Below are positions 61,513 to 64,000 of a DNA stretch of 64,000 bases, one piece after another; the first letter of the stretch is position 1, and every line of letters starts with the position of its first letter. Source of the stretch: Dyadobacter sp. 50-39 (GTDB lineage Bacteria > Bacteroidota > Bacteroidia > Cytophagales > Spirosomataceae). Both the position numbers and the translations under genes were made by a program. The notes beneath the pieces are model-generated. The model was not told the origin of the DNA and made no database searches. It saw only the letters and a program-made list of their open reading frames with translations. The stretch lies in NCBI GenBank assembly GCA_001898145.1, contig MKSR01000001.1, positions 173,242 through 237,241 of the forward strand, given 5' to 3'.

Positions 61513-63084
61513 CTAATCCAGCCCATCAGGCTTTGCCGGTACGCAATCCACAAACCGGATATTTCGAGATCGCTCGCCCTGGACGTCGATGTCCATCTTC
61601 TTGCCGGGGGTGTTGAAGTACACTTTTTCAAAAAGCATATTCCGGACGTCCAGCACGCGCATGAGCGTATCCGTGACCGTGATCGACGCCGCCCGTACCG
61701 TGATACCATCGGCATCGCTCGCCTTCAATGCCGTCCTCGCATTTACAAGGGCATTTTCAATCAGCAGGTTTGCCGCCGGCGATTCCGGAATGCCCGTAAT
61801 ATCAATGAAAGTCCGGGCCTTCTGGACGAGGATGAACCGGGCTGTTATGTTGCGGTATGCCGGGGTAAGCTTATCTATCGGGCGGGCCGGAAGCCGGCTG
61901 GCGAGCTCACCCACATATTGCGGGCTTCCCAGCATATCAAACTTCACCGCGTCACCGCGCAGGATCATACGTATGCGCTCATACACGAGGTTTTCGCCGC
62001 CTCCCGCCCGCGAGCGGCGCGTCTTGAAGCGCAGCCCCGTGTCCGTATCGTCGAAGACACAGTCATGGACGTATACATTCCGGATCATCCCGGCTGTCTC
62101 ACTTCCGCACGTGATGCCCCCATGTCCCTCGCGGGCGAGGCAGTGGCGGATTACTACATTTTCCGTCGGTTTATTCACCCTCACACCGTCCTCTCCCCGC
62201 CCGGCCTTGATCGTAAAGCAATCATCTCCGCAGCTCAGCGTGCAGTATTCGATGAGCACATTCTTCGACGACTCGATATCGATCCCGTCACCGCGCGGAA
62301 CGCCTACCGAGCGCACAGTAATGCCCCGGATTATGACGTGGTCGCAATAGACCGGCACCACATTCCAGAATGGCGTGTTTTCGAGCGTAATGCCTTCGAT
62401 GTAAACCTTCCTGCAGTTGATCGGAGAGATGAACATCGGCGGAAATATAAAGCCGCCGTCCTTGCCCTCGTACACCCGTTCCTGCACGGGCTTATCGGCC
62501 GGTACCACCTTTTCGATCACGTTCACATTCATGTAGCGTTTCCTCAGCGGCCCGTCTGGCGGCCCGACCAGCTTACCCTTCCCGGTAATGGCGATATTCT
62601 CCTGGCCATTGGCATATATCAGCGCCCCGAGAGACATCAGCTCCACGCCTTCGTTCCGCGTGAATACAGCGGGAAGGTAATCCTCGATTTCTGCGCTGAA
62701 ATGCAGCTCGGCGCCCTCGCTCAAATGCAGGTTCACATTACTTTTCAAACTGATGCGCCCCGTTTTCCACACCCCGCGAGGTATGATCACCGTGCCGCCC
62801 TTCTTTTTACTTACCTCATCAATAGCAGCCTGAATCGTTTTCGTGACCATTCTACCCTCGCTGGCGCCTTTGTCCGCAATATGAATGGTCAGTTTTGGGA
62901 AAACCGGCTTTTCGAATGCAGGCATCGGAAACGGCGCTTTCACTGGCGCTATCTGCTCCGGCAATTTGGCCGCACCGACGTCCCCGGGAATAGTGTATGT
63001 ATCCAGCGGCGTTTGCCCCATCACAACCTGCGTGCATACCAGGGTTGCCAAAATAAAAACCAGGAATCTTAAATGTTTGCTCAT
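61513..63084 (-). CDS. GH28-family glycosidase (polygalacturonase-like)
   Basis: The 523-residue exported protein (signal peptide ending VVMGQ) is a right-handed beta-helix enzyme of the GH28 type. The three active-site Asp are in RGDGIDIESS (residues 264-272) and CGDDCFTI (Asp287 and Asp288), and the catalytic-site His is in REGHGGITCGSE (His321). The N-terminal TIQAAIDEVSKKKGGTVIIPRG is the usual pectate-lyase-like start. It should hydrolyse galacturonan or rhamnogalacturonan oligosaccharides; exo or endo action cannot be told. It is transcribed towards the SusC/SusD pair 3 and separated from the divergent last gene by 133 bases. Confidence 0.9.
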   Translation of the reverse strand: MSKHLRFLVFILATLVCTQVVMGQTPLDTYTIPGDVGAAKLPEQIAPVKAPFPMPAFEKPVFPKLTIHIADKGASEGRMVTKTIQAAIDEVSKKKGGTVIIPRGVWKTGRISLKSNVNLHLSEGAELHFSAEIEDYLPAVFTRNEGVELMSLGALIYANGQENIAITGKGKLVGPPDGPLRKRYMNVNVIEKVVPADKPVQERVYEGKDGGFIFPPMFISPINCRKVYIEGITLENTPFWNVVPVYCDHVIIRGITVRSVGVPRGDGIDIESSKNVLIEYCTLSCGDDCFTIKAGRGEDGVRVNKPTENVVIRHCLAREGHGGITCGSETAGMIRNVYVHDCVFDDTDTGLRFKTRRSRAGGGENLVYERIRMILRGDAVKFDMLGSPQYVGELASRLPARPIDKLTPAYRNITARFILVQKARTFIDITGIPESPAANLLIENALVNARTALKASDADGITVRAASITVTDTLMRVLDVRNMLFEKVYFNTPGKKMDIDVQGERSRNIRFVDCVPAKPDGLD

Positions 63085-63217
63085 GTCTGCGTACCATTGC
63101 CAAAATCTTCACCGGGAAGACGAGGGTCGCCTGTAACTACTCTTAAAAAGCAGTCATATTACTCGGCAATAAATCCGGATGACATTGATACATTGGGTAA
63201 CCTGCAAATGAAGATCT

Positions 63218-63949
63218 ATGGAGAAAAGTGAACATCAGTTGAATGTGGAATCCATTCGGGAGACCTATCATTACCTCGACCTGACCTTTTCGCAGGCCGA
63301 AAAAGTCCTTAAATATGAGGAGCTCCGAAAAGCGCCGCTTTCCAAACACATCATTTCTATATGGGAAGAATGGGATTATGAACTCCTTGTTTTTGAGGGA
63401 ATACTAAATGAGAACCAAAGAGTACGCTTCGACGGGGTAAGAAACGAATTGTACACACAATATGTCAAGAATTGCACAGTACAGGACGAAGAAATTGCCC
63501 GATGGACCGATTTTCACCGCGCGAAGAATGACTATCTTAAAAATAATCTGATACCAACTCTGCTTACCTATCCATCCCCCGTATTTCCCCCGGTTTTCCA
63601 CGCCGAGCGCAATAAAATTGATTACCTGAAAGCATCCTACAAAGCGTTTCTCCACGAAAGTGGGAAGGAAGCCGTGGTGACGCACGTTCGGTTATTCAAG
63701 ACCTACGCCCCGAGCAGGTGGAAGCAAACCTTGCTCGCCCATTATACAAAATGCCTGCTGCCCGATTACTGGGCGTTTGAATGTGCGATGGATGTGCCGA
63801 CCAAAGCAGTAGCACAGTATCTGAAGAAGCAACTTTACCGGCAGACAGCCGAACTTGTGACATTCCAGAACCAGAAACTACAAGATTATAAGAATGTGTT
63901 TGAGAATTATATTTTGTCTGTAGGGAAAGTTCGCTGTAACATCAATTGA
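63218..63949 (+). CDS. hypothetical protein, no family recognised
   Basis: The 243-residue protein has no signal peptide and no obvious membrane span. It is predicted mainly alpha-helical, rich in Lys, Glu, Tyr and Phe, with repeated amphipathic stretches such as QAEKVLKYEELRKA and TKAVAQYLKKQLYRQTAE, so it may be a helical-bundle protein. The gene is more AT-rich than its neighbours. It is divergent from the GH28 gene and I see no relation to it. The last 50 bases of the window hold nothing I recognise. Confidence 0.6.
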   Translation: MEKSEHQLNVESIRETYHYLDLTFSQAEKVLKYEELRKAPLSKHIISIWEEWDYELLVFEGILNENQRVRFDGVRNELYTQYVKNCTVQDEEIARWTDFHRAKNDYLKNNLIPTLLTYPSPVFPPVFHAERNKIDYLKASYKAFLHESGKEAVVTHVRLFKTYAPSRWKQTLLAHYTKCLLPDYWAFECAMDVPTKAVAQYLKKQLYRQTAELVTFQNQKLQDYKNVFENYILSVGKVRCNIN

Positions 63950-64000
63950 ATGTTGGCAAGAATGATCCAAGCGACCGAAGAAGATACTGTATATTCGTAA

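Overview
The window is a stretch of chromosome from a GC-rich Bacteroidota bacterium, most likely a Cytophagales member of the Dyadobacter/Spirosoma type (inferred from gene content, not from a marker gene). The evidence is three SusC/SusD pairs, an ECF sigma/FecR cassette, a type IX secretion C-terminal domain on a 1.8-kb-residue-class exported protease, and promoter elements of the Bacteroidota form TTTG-N19-TAnnTTTG. I saw no rRNA, tRNA, CRISPR array, insertion sequence or phage gene.

Layout. 1-3.2 kb: end of a PCMD-domain protein, an outer-membrane barrel and an M61 peptidase lipoprotein. 3.2-6.4 kb: a rifampicin phosphotransferase-like gene behind a MarR regulator, with an inverted-repeat operator covering the promoter -7 element. 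6.5-18.5 kb: a complete polysaccharide utilisation locus (ECF sigma, FecR, SusC with N-terminal signalling domain, SusD, a beta-propeller glycosidase and two GH127 enzymes), which points to beta-L-arabinofuranose-capped plant glycans. 18.5-28.4 kb: two Crp/Fnr-type regulators each followed by a Rossmann-fold oxidoreductase, a third short-chain dehydrogenase, an ABC permease, a VOC protein, a DUF3574 lipoprotein, a low-complexity secreted protein and a glycosyltransferase. 28.5-30.9 kb: katG.

30.9-39.9 kb: the most unusual region. Seven genes on the minus strand are packed with 4-bp ATGA overlaps or tiny gaps: class I HMG-CoA reductase, UbiA-type prenyltransferase, a PEP-synthase-like phosphotransferase, a DUF3419/BtaA-like protein, a dolichol/phytol-kinase-like membrane protein, a GNAT-like protein and an OleC-like acyl-adenylating enzyme. 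I do not recognise this combination as a described system. Together it reads as a pathway for an isoprenoid or prenylated lipid with a modified head group (inference).

40-48 kb: a serine hydrolase, a giant subtilisin-like protease with a type IX sorting domain, and a histone-deacetylase-like hydrolase. 48.3-55.1 kb: a second SusC/SusD pair preceded by a 63-residue FecR-N-terminus-like protein and by a predicted membrane-anchored HTH sensor whose promoter carries three phased direct repeats. 55.2-63.1 kb: an integral membrane protein, a third SusC/SusD pair behind a long AT-rich leader, an unlisted 40-residue membrane protein and a GH28 pectinase-family enzyme. 63.2 kb to the end: one unrecognised gene.
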